Notes under the pieces: model-generated
Database searches by the model: none
The model's input: only the letters and a program-made list of their open reading frames with translations
Told to the model about the DNA's origin: nothing
Part shown: in pieces, positions 38,787-47,747 of the stretch
Position numbering within the stretch: the first letter of the stretch is position 1
Layout of the letters: every line of letters begins with the position of its first letter
Assembly (NCBI RefSeq): GCF_003385555.1
Contig: NZ_QOHR01000001.1
Span: 124,001-188,000 of the forward strand
Reading direction: 5' to 3'
DNA length: 64,000 nucleotides
Origin: Rhodosalinus sediminis
GTDB taxonomy: Bacteria; Pseudomonadota; Alphaproteobacteria; Rhodobacterales; Rhodobacteraceae
Translations under genes and position numbers: made by a program

Positions 38787-39404
38787 GTGCCGGAGATGGA
38801 GATCGACCACCTCGGCGTGGCGGGAGAGACGCTGGAGTCCGCGGCGGCGCATGTCGAGGCGGCGCTCGGCGTGACGCTGGCCGCGGGCGGGCGGCACGCG
38901 CGGTTCGGCACCTGGAACCGGCTTCTGGGGCTCGGCGCGGGGGAGTACCTCGAGGCGATCGCGGTGGACCCGGCGGCGCCGGCGCCGGGGCGGGCGCGGT
39001 GGTTCGGGCTGGACGCCCGCACCGGGGCGCCGCGGCTGCAGGCCTGGATCGTGCGGGTGCCCGATCTCGACCGGGCGCTCGCCGCGCTGCCGGAGGCGGG
39101 GGAGCCCGTGGCGCTGGAGCGGGGCGATCTGCGCTGGCGCATGGCGGTGCCGGAGGCGGGCGCGCTGCCGTGGGACGGGTGTTTCCCGGCGCTCATCGAA
39201 TGGGAGGGGGCGGCGCATCCCGCGCCGCGGCTGCCCGAGGCGGGCTGCCGGCTCGCTGCGCTCGAGGTGGCGCATCCGGAGGCGGCGGCGCTCGCCGCGC
39301 GGCTCGCGCCCCATCTCGACGACCCGCGCGTGACCTTCGCGGCGGGCGCGCCGGCGCTCTCGGCCGTGATCGAGACGCCGGACGGGCCGCGGCGGCTCGT
39401 CTGA
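38787..39404 (+). CDS. Glyoxalase-like (VOC superfamily) protein
   Basis: 205 residues. The start MEIDHLGVAGETLESAAAHVEAALG is the typical first strand of a vicinal-oxygen-chelate fold with a metal-type His. Further on: RFGTWNRLLGLGAGEYLEAIAVDP, then PALIEWEG, as in the glyoxalase-like family PF13468. I use the GTG at 38787, since the AGAAGGAG from repeat copy D fits it; an ATG nine bases on gives MEIDHL directly. It follows the mutase gene, and VOC proteins include methylmalonyl-CoA epimerase, but length and motifs do not match that enzyme well. Confidence 0.75.
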   Translation: MPEMEIDHLGVAGETLESAAAHVEAALGVTLAAGGRHARFGTWNRLLGLGAGEYLEAIAVDPAAPAPGRARWFGLDARTGAPRLQAWIVRVPDLDRALAALPEAGEPVALERGDLRWRMAVPEAGALPWDGCFPALIEWEGAAHPAPRLPEAGCRLAALEVAHPEAAALAARLAPHLDDPRVTFAAGAPALSAVIETPDGPRRLV

Positions 39405-39457
39405 GCGGGCGGGCAGGGCGCATGGGCAAACGGCGCGCGCGGCGCTAGGATCGGGTC

Positions 39458-40138
39458 ATGTCGATCTGGCGCCGCATCGCCGACGCGGTCTCCGCGCTTC
39501 GTCAGGGAGAGAGCCTGACCACCGTCTTCGACCGGCTGCGCGCGCCGCCGGAGCGGAGCGTGGCCTTCACCATCGCGGTGATCGCGCTCGGCGCGAAGAT
39601 GGCCAAGGCCGACGGGCGCGTGACGCGCGACGAGGTCGCCGCCTTCCGGGAGGTCTTTCGCCTCGCGCCGGAGGAGGAGCGCAACGCGGCGCGGGTCTTC
39701 GATCTCGCGCGGCAGGACGTGGCGGGCTACGAGGCCTACGCCCGGCGCATCCGGGCGATGTTCGGCGAGGGCAGCCCGACGCTCTGCGACCTGATGGAGG
39801 GGCTCTTTCACATCGCGCTCGCCGACGGGGCCTACGACCCGCGGGAGGACGATTTCCTCGCCCGGGTGGCGGAGATCTTCGGGCTGCCGGAGCGGGAGTT
39901 CCGCGCGCTCCGCGCGCGTTTCGTGCCCGAGGGGCGCGATCCTTACGCGGTGCTCGGCGTCGCGCCCGACGCCGGGCTGGAGGAGATCCGCGCGGCCTGG
40001 CGGCGGCAGGTGCGCGAGACGCATCCCGACGTGATGCTCGCCCGCGGCGTGCCGGAGGAGGCGATCCGCCTCGCCGAGCGGCGGATGCAGGACCTGAACC
40101 GCGCGTGGGAGGAGATCCGCGCCGAGCGCGCGGCCTGA
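39458..40138 (+). CDS. DjlA-like protein (TerB-type domain plus C-terminal J domain)
   Basis: 226 residues. The N-terminal two thirds are a TerB-like helical domain (AFTIAVIALGAKMAKADGRVTRDEVAAF). The C-terminal J domain (about 160-222) has DPYAVLGVAPDAGLEEIRAAWRR and the HPD tripeptide in RETHPDVM, so it can stimulate an Hsp70 (DnaK). Unlike E. coli DjlA it has no N-terminal membrane helix, as in other Rhodobacterales. Confidence 0.85.
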   Translation: MSIWRRIADAVSALRQGESLTTVFDRLRAPPERSVAFTIAVIALGAKMAKADGRVTRDEVAAFREVFRLAPEEERNAARVFDLARQDVAGYEAYARRIRAMFGEGSPTLCDLMEGLFHIALADGAYDPREDDFLARVAEIFGLPEREFRALRARFVPEGRDPYAVLGVAPDAGLEEIRAAWRRQVRETHPDVMLARGVPEEAIRLAERRMQDLNRAWEEIRAERAA

Positions 40139-40180
40139 GCGGGCTTTGCCGGGGGCGCGCGCCGGGTTACGATCGCACCC

Positions 40181-40573
40181 ATGACCCGCGCCGTGCTCGC
40201 CCTGATCCTCGCCCTCGCCGCCGCGCCCCTCGCCGCCGAGGAGGCGGCGCCGGCGGAGCGTGCCGAGGACGGCCGCGGCCTGATGGAGGAGGGCGCGCGG
40301 CTCTTCTTCCGGGGGCTCATGTCGGAGCTCGACCCGGCGCTCGACGAGCTCGAGGGGATGGCCGGGGAGATCGGGCCGGCGGTGCGTGACTTCGCCCGCG
40401 AAATGGGGCCGGCGCTCGCCGAGCTTCTGGAGCGGGTCGAGGACTGGAGCGCCTATCACCCGCCCGAGATGCTGCCCAACGGCGACATCATCCTGCGCCG
40501 CAAGGAGGAGCGCGCCCCGCCGCCGCCGGAGGAGGAGGAGGATGCCGCGCCCCCGGGTCCGGTGGAGCTCTGA
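40181..40573 (+). CDS. Exported hypothetical protein
   Basis: 130 residues. MTRAVLALILALAAAPLAAEEA is a signal peptide. The mature part is helical (LMEEGARLFFRGLMSELDPALDELEGMAGEIGPA) with the conserved-looking end DWSAYHPPEMLPNGDIILRRK, then a Pro/Glu tail. Some Rhodobacterales copies carry the misleading name AAA+ ATPase, but no nucleotide-binding motif is present. It follows the DjlA-like gene by 42 bases on the same strand. Confidence 0.72.
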   Translation: MTRAVLALILALAAAPLAAEEAAPAERAEDGRGLMEEGARLFFRGLMSELDPALDELEGMAGEIGPAVRDFAREMGPALAELLERVEDWSAYHPPEMLPNGDIILRRKEERAPPPPEEEEDAAPPGPVEL

Positions 40574-40576
40574 GGC

Positions 40577-41005
40577 TCAGCGCCGGCGGTCGAGCTTCGT
40601 GGAGAGATGGACGAGGCTTTCCGAGCCGCGCACACCGCGGGCCTCTCCGATGCGGTCGAGCGCGGTGTCGAGCGTCTCGGTGTCGCGCGCGGCGAGGGTG
40701 GCGATCATGTCCACGCGTCCGGTCGTGGTGTGCACCGTCTCGACCTCCGGCATCGCCCTGAGGCGGGCGAGCACCTCCGCGCCGGCGCGCGGCTCCACCG
40801 AGATCAGCACCGTCGCGCGGAGGGGCGGCGCGAGCGCGGGGCCGGGGCGCAGGGTGTAGCCGGCGATCGCGCCCGTGCGCTCGAGCCGCTCGATGCGCGC
40901 CTGCACGGTCGACCGCGCGAGGCCGAGGCGGCGGGCGAGGGTCGCCGCCGGCTGGCGCGCGTTCTCGGCGAGGAGCGCGAGGAGGGCGGTGTCTGTTTCG
41001 TCCAT
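40577..41005 (-). CDS. Lrp/AsnC family transcriptional regulator
   Basis: 142 residues. An N-terminal AsnC helix-turn-helix (DTALLALLAENARQPAATLARRLGLARSTVQARIERLE) and a C-terminal RAM domain for small ligands (VLISVEPRAGAEVLARL, then VHTTTGRVDMIATLAA). It is read divergently from the ornithine decarboxylase-like gene with 130 bases between starts, so it probably responds to an amino acid and controls that gene and itself. The start at 41005 gives the family N-terminus MDETDTALL. Confidence 0.87.
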   Translation of the reverse strand: MDETDTALLALLAENARQPAATLARRLGLARSTVQARIERLERTGAIAGYTLRPGPALAPPLRATVLISVEPRAGAEVLARLRAMPEVETVHTTTGRVDMIATLAARDTETLDTALDRIGEARGVRGSESLVHLSTKLDRRR

Positions 41006-41135
41006 GCGTCGGCCGCTGTCGTCGTTTCGCCGAAGATTAGGCCGCTTTCGCCGGAAGTGCCAAGACAAACCGGCGGCCCGGCGGGGCATCCTGTCGCAGG
41101 AGGGGCCGACACAAGGCCCGAGCAGGGAGCGCGCC

Positions 41136-42263
41136 ATGACCCGAATGACCGATATCGCGCCGGATGTCGCGGACCTCGCCCGGGCCGCGTCCGGGCGCCC
41201 GTGCCTCGTCTTCGACGCCGAGCGGCTGACGCGGCAGGCCCGGCGGTTCCGGGCGGGCTTTCCGGGGCTCGTCACCTATGCCGTCAAGGCCAATCCGCTG
41301 CCGGAGGTGCTGCGCACGCTGGCGCGGGCGGGGATCGGGGCCTTCGACGTGGCCTCGCCCGCCGAGATGGAGGCGGTGCGCGCGGCCGTGCCGGGCGCGG
41401 TGCTGCACTACCACAACCCACTGCGCGCGCCGGAGGAGGTCGCCGCGGGCGCGCGGCACGGCGCGGTGTCGTGGTCGGTGGACGACGCGCCCGGCCTCGA
41501 CCGGCTCGCGCCGCTTAAGCCCGGCACGGAGGTCGCGGTGCGGCTGCGCCTGCCGGTGCGCGGCGGGGCCTATGACTTCGGCGAGAAGTTCGGCGCCGAC
41601 CCGGAGGCGGCGGCGGCGCTTCTCGGCGCGGTCGCGGCGCGGGGCTTCGCGCCCTCGCTCACCTTCCACCCGGGCACGCAGTGCGGCGACCCGGAGGCCT
41701 GGGCCGCCTACATCCGCGCGGCGGCCGGCGTGGCCGGGGCGGCGGGCGTGCGGCTGCATCGGCTGAACGTCGGCGGCGGCTTTCCGCATGGCCCGGACGG
41801 CGACGGCGCGCTCGAGGCGATCTTCGCCCGCATCGCGGCCGAGACGCGCGCGGCCTTCGGCGCCGCGGCGCCCGCGCTCGTCTGCGAGCCGGGGCGCGCC
41901 ATGGTCGCCGGCGCCTTCGGCGTGCTCGCCCGGGTCAAGGCGCTGCGCGGCGACGGGGCGGTGGTGCTGACCGACGGCATCTACGGTGCGCTCGCCGAGT
42001 GGCGCGACGTGCCGCGCAGGCCGGAGGTCGCGGTGCTCGACCCCGCGGGGCGGCCGCGCGGCGCGCCCCAGCGGTCGCGCGTGGTCTTCGGCCCCACCTG
42101 CGACAGCATCGACCGGCTGCCCGACCCGCTCGCCCTGCCGGGCGACATCGCGGAGGGCGACGCGGTGCTCTTCGCCGGCATGGGCGCCTATTCGGCGGCG
42201 CTCGCCACGCGGTTCAACGGGTACGGCGATCTCTCGGTCGTCGAGGGGCGGCTCGGGGACTGA
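41136..42263 (+). CDS. Type III PLP-dependent decarboxylase (ornithine decarboxylase-like)
   Basis: 375 residues of the alanine-racemase-fold group IV decarboxylases. The PLP lysine lies in TYAVKANPLPEVL, the phosphate-binding loop in NVGGGFPHG and the glycine-rich stretch ALVCEPGRAMVAGA, and the second-subunit catalytic Cys-Asp in FGPTCDSIDRL. Expected product: putrescine from ornithine (or cadaverine from lysine) in the cytoplasm. The size matches the eukaryote-like ODCs of alphaproteobacteria, not the long biosynthetic arginine or inducible enzymes. The Lrp-type regulator faces it. Confidence 0.87.
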   Translation: MTRMTDIAPDVADLARAASGRPCLVFDAERLTRQARRFRAGFPGLVTYAVKANPLPEVLRTLARAGIGAFDVASPAEMEAVRAAVPGAVLHYHNPLRAPEEVAAGARHGAVSWSVDDAPGLDRLAPLKPGTEVAVRLRLPVRGGAYDFGEKFGADPEAAAALLGAVAARGFAPSLTFHPGTQCGDPEAWAAYIRAAAGVAGAAGVRLHRLNVGGGFPHGPDGDGALEAIFARIAAETRAAFGAAAPALVCEPGRAMVAGAFGVLARVKALRGDGAVVLTDGIYGALAEWRDVPRRPEVAVLDPAGRPRGAPQRSRVVFGPTCDSIDRLPDPLALPGDIAEGDAVLFAGMGAYSAALATRFNGYGDLSVVEGRLGD

Positions 42264-42329
42264 GGGCTGGACAGTGCCGCGACGCGGCGTAGGTTGCGCG
42301 CCGGAGCACAGCGCGAGGGGAGCCGCGGG

Positions 42330-44624
42330 ATGGAGAAGTTCGGGCGCAGCCAGCCGGTCACGCGGATCGAGGATCGTCGCTTTCTGACGGGACACGGCCG
42401 CTACGTGGACGACATCGCGCCGGCGGGCGCGCTGCACGCGGTCGTCGTGCGCTCGCCCGTGGCGCATGCCGATCTCGCCGCGCTCGACGTGGAGGAGGCG
42501 CGCGCGGCCGAGGGCGTCGCCCTCGTGCTGACCTGCGCCGACCTCGAGGCCGCGGGGATGAACGTCGCCATGGGCGCCGGGCGGGTCGAGAACCGCGACG
42601 GCACGAAGGCCGCGCGCACCGACCGTCCGCTTCTGGCGCGCGACCGGGTGCGCTTCGTCGGCGAGCCGGTGGCTCTGGTCGTGGCCGAGACGCTGCAGCA
42701 GGCGCGCGACGCGGCCGAGCTCGTCATGCCCGACTACGAGGACCGGCCCGTGAAGCTCGACATCGCCCCGGGCGGCGAGACGCTGCACGAGAGCGCGCCG
42801 GACAACCGCGCCTTCGACTGGGGCATCGGCGACGAGGCGGCGACCGAGGCCGCCTTCGCTCGCGCGGCGCACACCGTCTCGCTCGAGCTCTACGACAACC
42901 GGGTCATCACCAATTCGCTGGAGCCGCGGGGCTGCTACGCCGAGTGGGACGGCGCGCGGCTGCACGTCGCGATCAACGGGCAGGGCGTCTGGGGGCAGAA
43001 ATCGGCGCTCGTCAAGGCGCTGAAGCTGCCCGAGGACGCGGTGCAGGTCACCAACCCGGACGTGGGCGGCGGCTTCGGCATGAAGGGCGCGCCCTATCCG
43101 GAATACGCGGTCGTCGCCCATGCCGCCCGCGTGCTCGGCCGGCCCGTGCGCTGGATGTCGGAGCGCACCGAGGCGATGCTCTCGGACCACGGGGCGCGCG
43201 ACCTGACCTCCTACGCCGAGCTCGCCTTCGACGCCGATCACCGCATCCTCGCCTACCGGGTGCACAACCGCTCGAACCTCGGGGCCTACAACTCCAACTT
43301 CGGGCAGTTCATGCAGAGCACGCTGTTCTCGAAGGTGTTCACCGGCGTCTACGACATCCCGGTCGCATGGCTCCGCTCGGAGGGGATCTACACCAACACG
43401 ACGCAGGTAGACGCCTATCGCGGCGCCGGCCGGCCCGAGGCGATCTACGTGATCGAGCGCATGATGGACCGCGCGGCGCGCGAGCTCGGCACCGACCCGT
43501 GGGAGCTGCGCCGCAAGAACTTCATCCGGCCCGAGCAATTCCCCTACACCACCGTCGCGGGCGAGAGCTACGACGTGGGCGACTTCGGCCGCCTCCTCGA
43601 TCGCGTCGAGCGCGAGGCCGATCGCGCGGGCTTCGCCGCGCGCCGGGCCGAGAGCGACGCGGCGGGCAAGCTGCGGGGGCTCGGCCTCTGCTATTACATC
43701 GAGAGCATCCTCGGCGACCCGTCGGAAAGCGCGCGGGTGGAATTCCATGCCGACGGCACCGCGGCGATCTACGTGGGCACCCAGTCGAACGGGCAGGGCC
43801 ACGAGACGGTCTACGCGCAGTTCCTCTCGGATCAGACGGGCATCCCGGTGGAGAAGATCCGCGTGGTGCAGGGCGACTCGGATCTCATCAAGCAGGGCGG
43901 CGGCACGGGCGGCTCGCGCTCGGTGACGGTGCAGAACACCGCGACGCTCGCCACGGTCGAGACGATGGTCGCGGCCTTCCGCCCCTACCTCGCCGGGAAG
44001 ATGGGCGTGGCCGAGGCGGAGGTGAGCTTCGACGACGAGACCTTCCGCGCGCCGGGCTCCAACCTGACGCCGACGCTCTTGGAGGCGGCCGCGATGGCGC
44101 GGGCCGACGGGCGGGAGGATCTTCTGACCCACGAGGCGCGCACGACGCTGCCGGGGCGATCCTATCCCAACGGCGCGCATGTCGCCGAGGTGGAGGTGGA
44201 CCCCGAGACCGGCGAGGTGCGCGTGCTGCGCTACACGGTGGTCGACGATTTCGGCAACCTGATCAACCCGCTGCTCGCCGAGGGGCAGGTCCACGGCGGC
44301 GTCGCGCAGGGGATCGGGCAGGCGCTGATCGAGAACACGGTCTTCGACGAGGAGGGCCAGCTCCTGACGGCGACCTTCATGGACTACGCCATGCCGCGGT
44401 CCACCGACCTGCCGATGTATCGCTTCCACTCGGAGCCCGTACCCTCGGTCAACAACGTCATGGGCATGAAGGGCTGCGGCGAGGCCGGGACCGTCGGCGC
44501 GCTCGCCGCGGTGGCGAACGCGGTGCAGGACGCGCTCTGGGAGCGCGGCGTGAGGCAGGCCGACATGCCCTTCACTCCGCGCCGCGTGTGGGAGATGCTT
44601 TCGACCGCGCAGGCGGCGGAGTAG
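42330..44624 (+). CDS. Form II CO-dehydrogenase-type molybdenum hydroxylase, large subunit
   Basis: 764 residues of the xanthine dehydrogenase / CoxL family. The active-site loop reads AYRGAGRPEA, the form II pattern (form I, true CO oxidisers, has AYRCSFR). Also seen: GGGFGMKG, GQGHETVYAQ, and the C-terminal MKGCGEAGTVGALAAV with the catalytic Glu. The protein normally needs FAD (CoxM) and 2Fe-2S (CoxS) partners. Neither is adjacent: upstream lies a decarboxylase, downstream a MarR gene on the other strand. The substrate is unknown; form II enzymes are often wrongly named CO dehydrogenase. Confidence 0.88.
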   Translation: MEKFGRSQPVTRIEDRRFLTGHGRYVDDIAPAGALHAVVVRSPVAHADLAALDVEEARAAEGVALVLTCADLEAAGMNVAMGAGRVENRDGTKAARTDRPLLARDRVRFVGEPVALVVAETLQQARDAAELVMPDYEDRPVKLDIAPGGETLHESAPDNRAFDWGIGDEAATEAAFARAAHTVSLELYDNRVITNSLEPRGCYAEWDGARLHVAINGQGVWGQKSALVKALKLPEDAVQVTNPDVGGGFGMKGAPYPEYAVVAHAARVLGRPVRWMSERTEAMLSDHGARDLTSYAELAFDADHRILAYRVHNRSNLGAYNSNFGQFMQSTLFSKVFTGVYDIPVAWLRSEGIYTNTTQVDAYRGAGRPEAIYVIERMMDRAARELGTDPWELRRKNFIRPEQFPYTTVAGESYDVGDFGRLLDRVEREADRAGFAARRAESDAAGKLRGLGLCYYIESILGDPSESARVEFHADGTAAIYVGTQSNGQGHETVYAQFLSDQTGIPVEKIRVVQGDSDLIKQGGGTGGSRSVTVQNTATLATVETMVAAFRPYLAGKMGVAEAEVSFDDETFRAPGSNLTPTLLEAAAMARADGREDLLTHEARTTLPGRSYPNGAHVAEVEVDPETGEVRVLRYTVVDDFGNLINPLLAEGQVHGGVAQGIGQALIENTVFDEEGQLLTATFMDYAMPRSTDLPMYRFHSEPVPSVNNVMGMKGCGEAGTVGALAAVANAVQDALWERGVRQADMPFTPRRVWEMLSTAQAAE

Positions 44625-44691
44625 GCGCCAAACGCGCGTGTGCGCCAAGGCCGTTCGAAGGGCCTTGGCCGGCGCCCGGCGGCGGCCCGCG

Positions 44692-45213
44692 TCAGTGCGC
44701 CTGCGGGCCGCGCTTGATCTCGCCGTGGTCGAGCACCGGCGCGGCGTCGAGGTCGGCGGCGTTCAGCATCGAGGCCACGCGCTCGAGCGCGGCGACGATC
44801 ATCGCCTGTTCCCAGTCCTCGAGCCCCTCGAAGGCGCGCACGTATTGCTGTTGCAGCGCGTCGGGGGCGCGGCCCACGGCCTCCTGACCGGCGTCGGTGA
44901 GCACGACGTTGGTCTGCCGGCGGTCGCGGCTGGAACGTTCGCGGCGCAGCATCCCCTTGGCCGAGAGCCGGTCGAGCAGGGTGGAGACCGTCGCCTGGCT
45001 CACCCCCATCTGCGCCGAGAGTTCCTTGGGCGTCACACCGTCGCGCATCGCCACGATCTGCAGCACGCGCACCTGCACGGGCGTCAGCCCCGCGGTGCGC
45101 GCGAGCTCGCGCCCGTAGAGTTCGGTGGCGCGCAGGATGCGGCGCAGCGCGATGAGGCTCTGGTCTGTCCTGTCCACGTCGGGCCCCGAGATGGCGTCGA
45201 ATGTCAGGCCCAT
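44692..45213 (-). CDS. MarR-family regulator facing the ectoine operon (EctR-like)
   Basis: 173 residues. The winged helix-turn-helix is at LTPVQVRVLQIVAMRDGVTPKELSAQMGVSQATVSTLLDRL, with the DRR wing in RSSRDRRQTNVVLT. MarR proteins of the EctR/CosR kind repress ectABC(-ask) in methylotrophs and vibrios. Its divergent position to ectA across 219 AT-rich bases, with the same 12-base element near both starts, fits that job. Direct evidence for salt response is not in the sequence. Confidence 0.85.
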   Translation of the reverse strand: MGLTFDAISGPDVDRTDQSLIALRRILRATELYGRELARTAGLTPVQVRVLQIVAMRDGVTPKELSAQMGVSQATVSTLLDRLSAKGMLRRERSSRDRRQTNVVLTDAGQEAVGRAPDALQQQYVRAFEGLEDWEQAMIVAALERVASMLNAADLDAAPVLDHGEIKRGPQAH

Positions 45214-45245
45214 AGGCGTCCTTTCCGGGTCAGCGCAAGAAGCAT

Positions 45246-45262
45246 TTAGTTAGCCTAGTTAA
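45246..45262. promoter_or_regulatory. EctR-type operator candidate, MarR side
   Basis: TTAGTTAGCCTAGTTAA forms an imperfect palindrome (TTA-nn-TAG-C-CTA-nn-TAA), 32 bases before the MarR start. Its core GTTAGCCTAGTT is repeated exactly at 45366-45377. Confidence 0.55.
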
Positions 45263-45365
45263 AGAAATCCGGACGGGAATCAAGGGCGCTGGCAGAAATT
45301 TTAAGACTGTCGTAGTACTAGAGGCCTGATAAATAATACAAAATCTGTCAACACAAGCTTATTTC

Positions 45366-45377
45366 GTTAGCCTAGTT
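45366..45377. promoter_or_regulatory. EctR-type operator candidate, ectA side
   Basis: Second exact copy of GTTAGCCTAGTT, in the same orientation, 55 bases before the ectA start and 117 bases from the first copy. The sequence between them is strongly AT-rich (TAAATAATACAAAAT) and probably holds both promoters. Confidence 0.55.
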
Positions 45378-45432
45378 GACCGATCTTCGAGCGTGCTTAT
45401 ATTGCGAGGCGAACAACCAAGGGAGCTGTTCC

Positions 45433-45969
45433 GTGTCGAACGTTCGCCAGATCGATCCTCAGGGGGGCGGCCGCATCCGCTTCCGCAAGCCGGAGCCGCA
45501 GGACGGCGCGGCGGTGTGGGAGCTCGTCGCGGCCTGTGCGCCGCTCGACGAGAACTCGATGTACTGCAACCTGATCCAGTGCGATCACTTCCGCGACACC
45601 TGCATCCTCGCCGAGCGTGACGGGCAGGTGCTGGGCTGGATCTCGGGCTATCGGCTGCCCTACGACCCGGAGACGCTCTTCGTGTGGCAGGTCGCCGTCT
45701 CCGACGCCGCCCGTGGCGAGGGGCTGGCCAAGCGGATGCTGGGCCGACTGCTCGACCGCGACGACTGCGCCGGCGTGACCCGCTTGCAGACGACGATCAC
45801 GCGCGACAACGACGCGAGCTGGGGGCTCTTCAAGAGCTTCGCCCGCGCCGAGGACGCGCAGTTCGACGCGCAGGCGCATTTCACCCGCGACACGCACTTC
45901 CGTGGCTATCACGCGACCGAGCACATGGTCACGATCAAGCTGCCGGAAGCCGAGAGCCGCGCCGCCTGA
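45433..45969 (+). CDS. ectA: L-2,4-diaminobutyrate N-acetyltransferase
   Basis: Second step of ectoine synthesis: acetyl-CoA plus diaminobutyrate gives N-gamma-acetyl-diaminobutyrate. 178 residues from a GTG with GGGAG 7 bases upstream; the frame opens at a TTG at 45376, which lacks a ribosome-binding site. The GNAT core ([21 protein letters not shown]) and the EctA-specific [15 protein letters not shown] and [17 protein letters not shown] are present. It leads the ectA-ectB-ectC-ask operon. Confidence 0.94.
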   Translation: MSNVRQIDPQGGGRIRFRKPEPQDGAAVWELVAACAPLDENSMYCNLIQCDHFRDTCILAERDGQVLGWISGYRLPYDPETLFVWQVAVSDAARGEGLAKRMLGRLLDRDDCAGVTRLQTTITRDNDASWGLFKSFARAEDAQFDAQAHFTRDTHFRGYHATEHMVTIKLPEAESRAA

Positions 45970-46014
45970 GCGCAGGCCTCGCCCGGCAGAGTCATCCAGA
46001 CGAAAGAGTTTCCC

Positions 46015-47316
46015 ATGAAAGATACCGCTTTCACCGACCAGTCGGCCGGCGACACGGCCATTTTCGAGCGACGCGAGTCGGAGGTGCGCAGCTACTGCCG
46101 CGGCTTCCCGGCCGTGTTCACCAAGGCGCAGGGCTCCACCCTGACCGACGCCGAGGGGCGGGAGTACATCGACTTTCTCGCCGGGTGCTCGTCGCTCAAC
46201 TACGGGCACAACGACCCGGACATGAAGGCCGCGCTGGTGGCTCACGTCACCGACGACGGCATCGCCCACGGCCTCGACATGTATTCCGCCGAGAAGGCCG
46301 CCTTCCTCGAGACCTTCGAGCGGCTGATCCTTTCGCCGCGCGGCTGGGATCACCGGGTCATGATGACCGGCCCCACCGGCACCAACGCCGTCGAGGCGGC
46401 GATCAAGCTCGCCCGCAAGGTGACGGGCCGGCGCAACGTCGTGGCCTTCACCAACGGCTTCCACGGCATGACGCTGGGCGCGCTCGCGCTTACCGGCAAC
46501 GCCTCCAAGCGCGCGGGCGCGGGCACCGAACTGAACGGCGTCACGCATATGCCCTACGACGGCGCGCTGGGCGAGGACGTGGACACGCTCGCGATCGTCG
46601 AGGCGATGATCGAGAACGGCTCGTCGGGTGTCGACAAGCCCGCGGCCTTCGTGGTCGAGCCGGTGCAGGGCGAGGGCGGGCTCAACGCCGCCTCCGAGGC
46701 CTGGCTCAAGGGGCTCGACGCGCTCGCCAAGAAGCACGGCATCCTGATGATCGTCGACGACATTCAGGCGGGCATCGGTCGCGCGGGCGGCTTCTTCTCC
46801 ATCGACGGCATGGGAATCGAGCCCGACATGGTGCCGCTGGCGAAGTCGCTCTCGGGCTTCGGCCTGCCCTTCGCCATGCTGCTCGTGAAGCCCGAGCTCG
46901 ACGTCTGGAAGCCGGCCGAGCACAACGGCACCTTCCGGGGCAACACGCATGCCTTCGTCACCGCGCGCGCCGCGCTGGAGAAGTTCTGGTCCGACAACGC
47001 CTTCCTGACCGAAGTTCAGGAGAAGGGCGAGCACCTGAAGGCGCGCCTCGAGACGATGGCGCGGATGGTGCCGGGCGCCCGGCTCAAGGGCCGCGGCATG
47101 ATGCGCGGCATCGACGTGCGCGACGGCGAGCTGGCCGAGGCGATCTGCGCGCGCTGCTTCGAGGAGGGCCTCATCATCGAGACCTCGGGCGCCGAGGACG
47201 AGGTGGTCAAGGTGCTCGCGCCGCTGACCACGCCGATGGCGCAGTTCGACCGCGGCCTCGACATCCTCGAGGCGGCGATCCGGGAAAAGACGGCCAAGCC
47301 GATGGCGGCGGAGTAA
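46015..47316 (+). CDS. ectB: Diaminobutyrate-2-oxoglutarate transaminase
   Basis: First step of the pathway: aspartate semialdehyde plus glutamate gives diaminobutyrate. 433 residues, class III aminotransferase. Seen are [20 protein letters not shown], the [14 protein letters not shown] stretch, [13 protein letters not shown] and the PLP lysine in PLAKSLSG. The start [22 protein letters not shown] matches EctB. It follows ectA by 45 bases, with AAAGAGTTT as a modest ribosome-binding site. Confidence 0.95.
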   Translation: MKDTAFTDQSAGDTAIFERRESEVRSYCRGFPAVFTKAQGSTLTDAEGREYIDFLAGCSSLNYGHNDPDMKAALVAHVTDDGIAHGLDMYSAEKAAFLETFERLILSPRGWDHRVMMTGPTGTNAVEAAIKLARKVTGRRNVVAFTNGFHGMTLGALALTGNASKRAGAGTELNGVTHMPYDGALGEDVDTLAIVEAMIENGSSGVDKPAAFVVEPVQGEGGLNAASEAWLKGLDALAKKHGILMIVDDIQAGIGRAGGFFSIDGMGIEPDMVPLAKSLSGFGLPFAMLLVKPELDVWKPAEHNGTFRGNTHAFVTARAALEKFWSDNAFLTEVQEKGEHLKARLETMARMVPGARLKGRGMMRGIDVRDGELAEAICARCFEEGLIIETSGAEDEVVKVLAPLTTPMAQFDRGLDILEAAIREKTAKPMAAE

Positions 47317-47321
47317 GACAG

Positions 47322-47726
47322 ATGATCGTCAGGGATTTCGAAGACCTCAAGACGTCCGACCGGACGGTGAGCGACGCCAACTGGACCAGTGTGCGGATGC
47401 TGCTGGCCGACGACGGGATGGGATTTTCGTTCCACATCACGTTCCTGGACGCCGGCAGCGAGCACAGCTTCCACTACAAGCACCACTTCGAGAGCGTCTA
47501 CTGCATGTCCGGCACCGGCTCGATCACCGACCTCGAGACCGGCGAGACGCACGCGATCCGGCCCGGCGTGATGTATGCGCTGGACAAGCACGACCGGCAC
47601 ACGGTGCGCGCCGATCCGGAGGGCGATCTGGTGATGGCCTGCGTCTTCAACCCGCCGGTCACCGGCAAGGAAGTGCACCGCGCCGACGGCTCCTACGCCC
47701 CGGCGGACGAGACCGCGGAGGCCTGA
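47322..47726 (+). CDS. ectC: L-ectoine synthase
   Basis: Last step: cyclises N-gamma-acetyl-diaminobutyrate to ectoine. 134 residues of the cupin superfamily; [16 protein letters not shown] at the start, [20 protein letters not shown] and [12 protein letters not shown] hold the metal- and substrate-contact residues. It begins five bases after the ectB stop. No ectoine hydroxylase (ectD) gene follows, so hydroxyectoine is not predicted from this operon. Confidence 0.96.
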   Translation: MIVRDFEDLKTSDRTVSDANWTSVRMLLADDGMGFSFHITFLDAGSEHSFHYKHHFESVYCMSGTGSITDLETGETHAIRPGVMYALDKHDRHTVRADPEGDLVMACVFNPPVTGKEVHRADGSYAPADETAEA

Positions 47727-47747
47727 GCCGCCCACAGGACCCCGGCT

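Noticed and set aside
38787-39404. Methylmalonyl-CoA epimerase
   Set aside because: The place next to the mutase is tempting, but the length (205) and motifs fit the glyoxalase-like family better than the 130-180-residue epimerases.
42330-44624. Carbon monoxide dehydrogenase (true CO oxidation)
   Set aside because: The active-site loop is AYRGAGR, not the AYRCSFR of form I, and no coxMS or accessory genes are present.
41037-44648. 1203-codon open frame on the minus strand across the decarboxylase and CoxL genes
   Set aside because: Runs opposite two recognisable + strand proteins, with low-complexity composition and no motif. GC-skewed codon positions explain its length.
45376-45432. Longer ectA start at a TTG
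   Set aside because: No ribosome-binding site, and the extra residues are not part of EctA. They would also cover the operator-like element.
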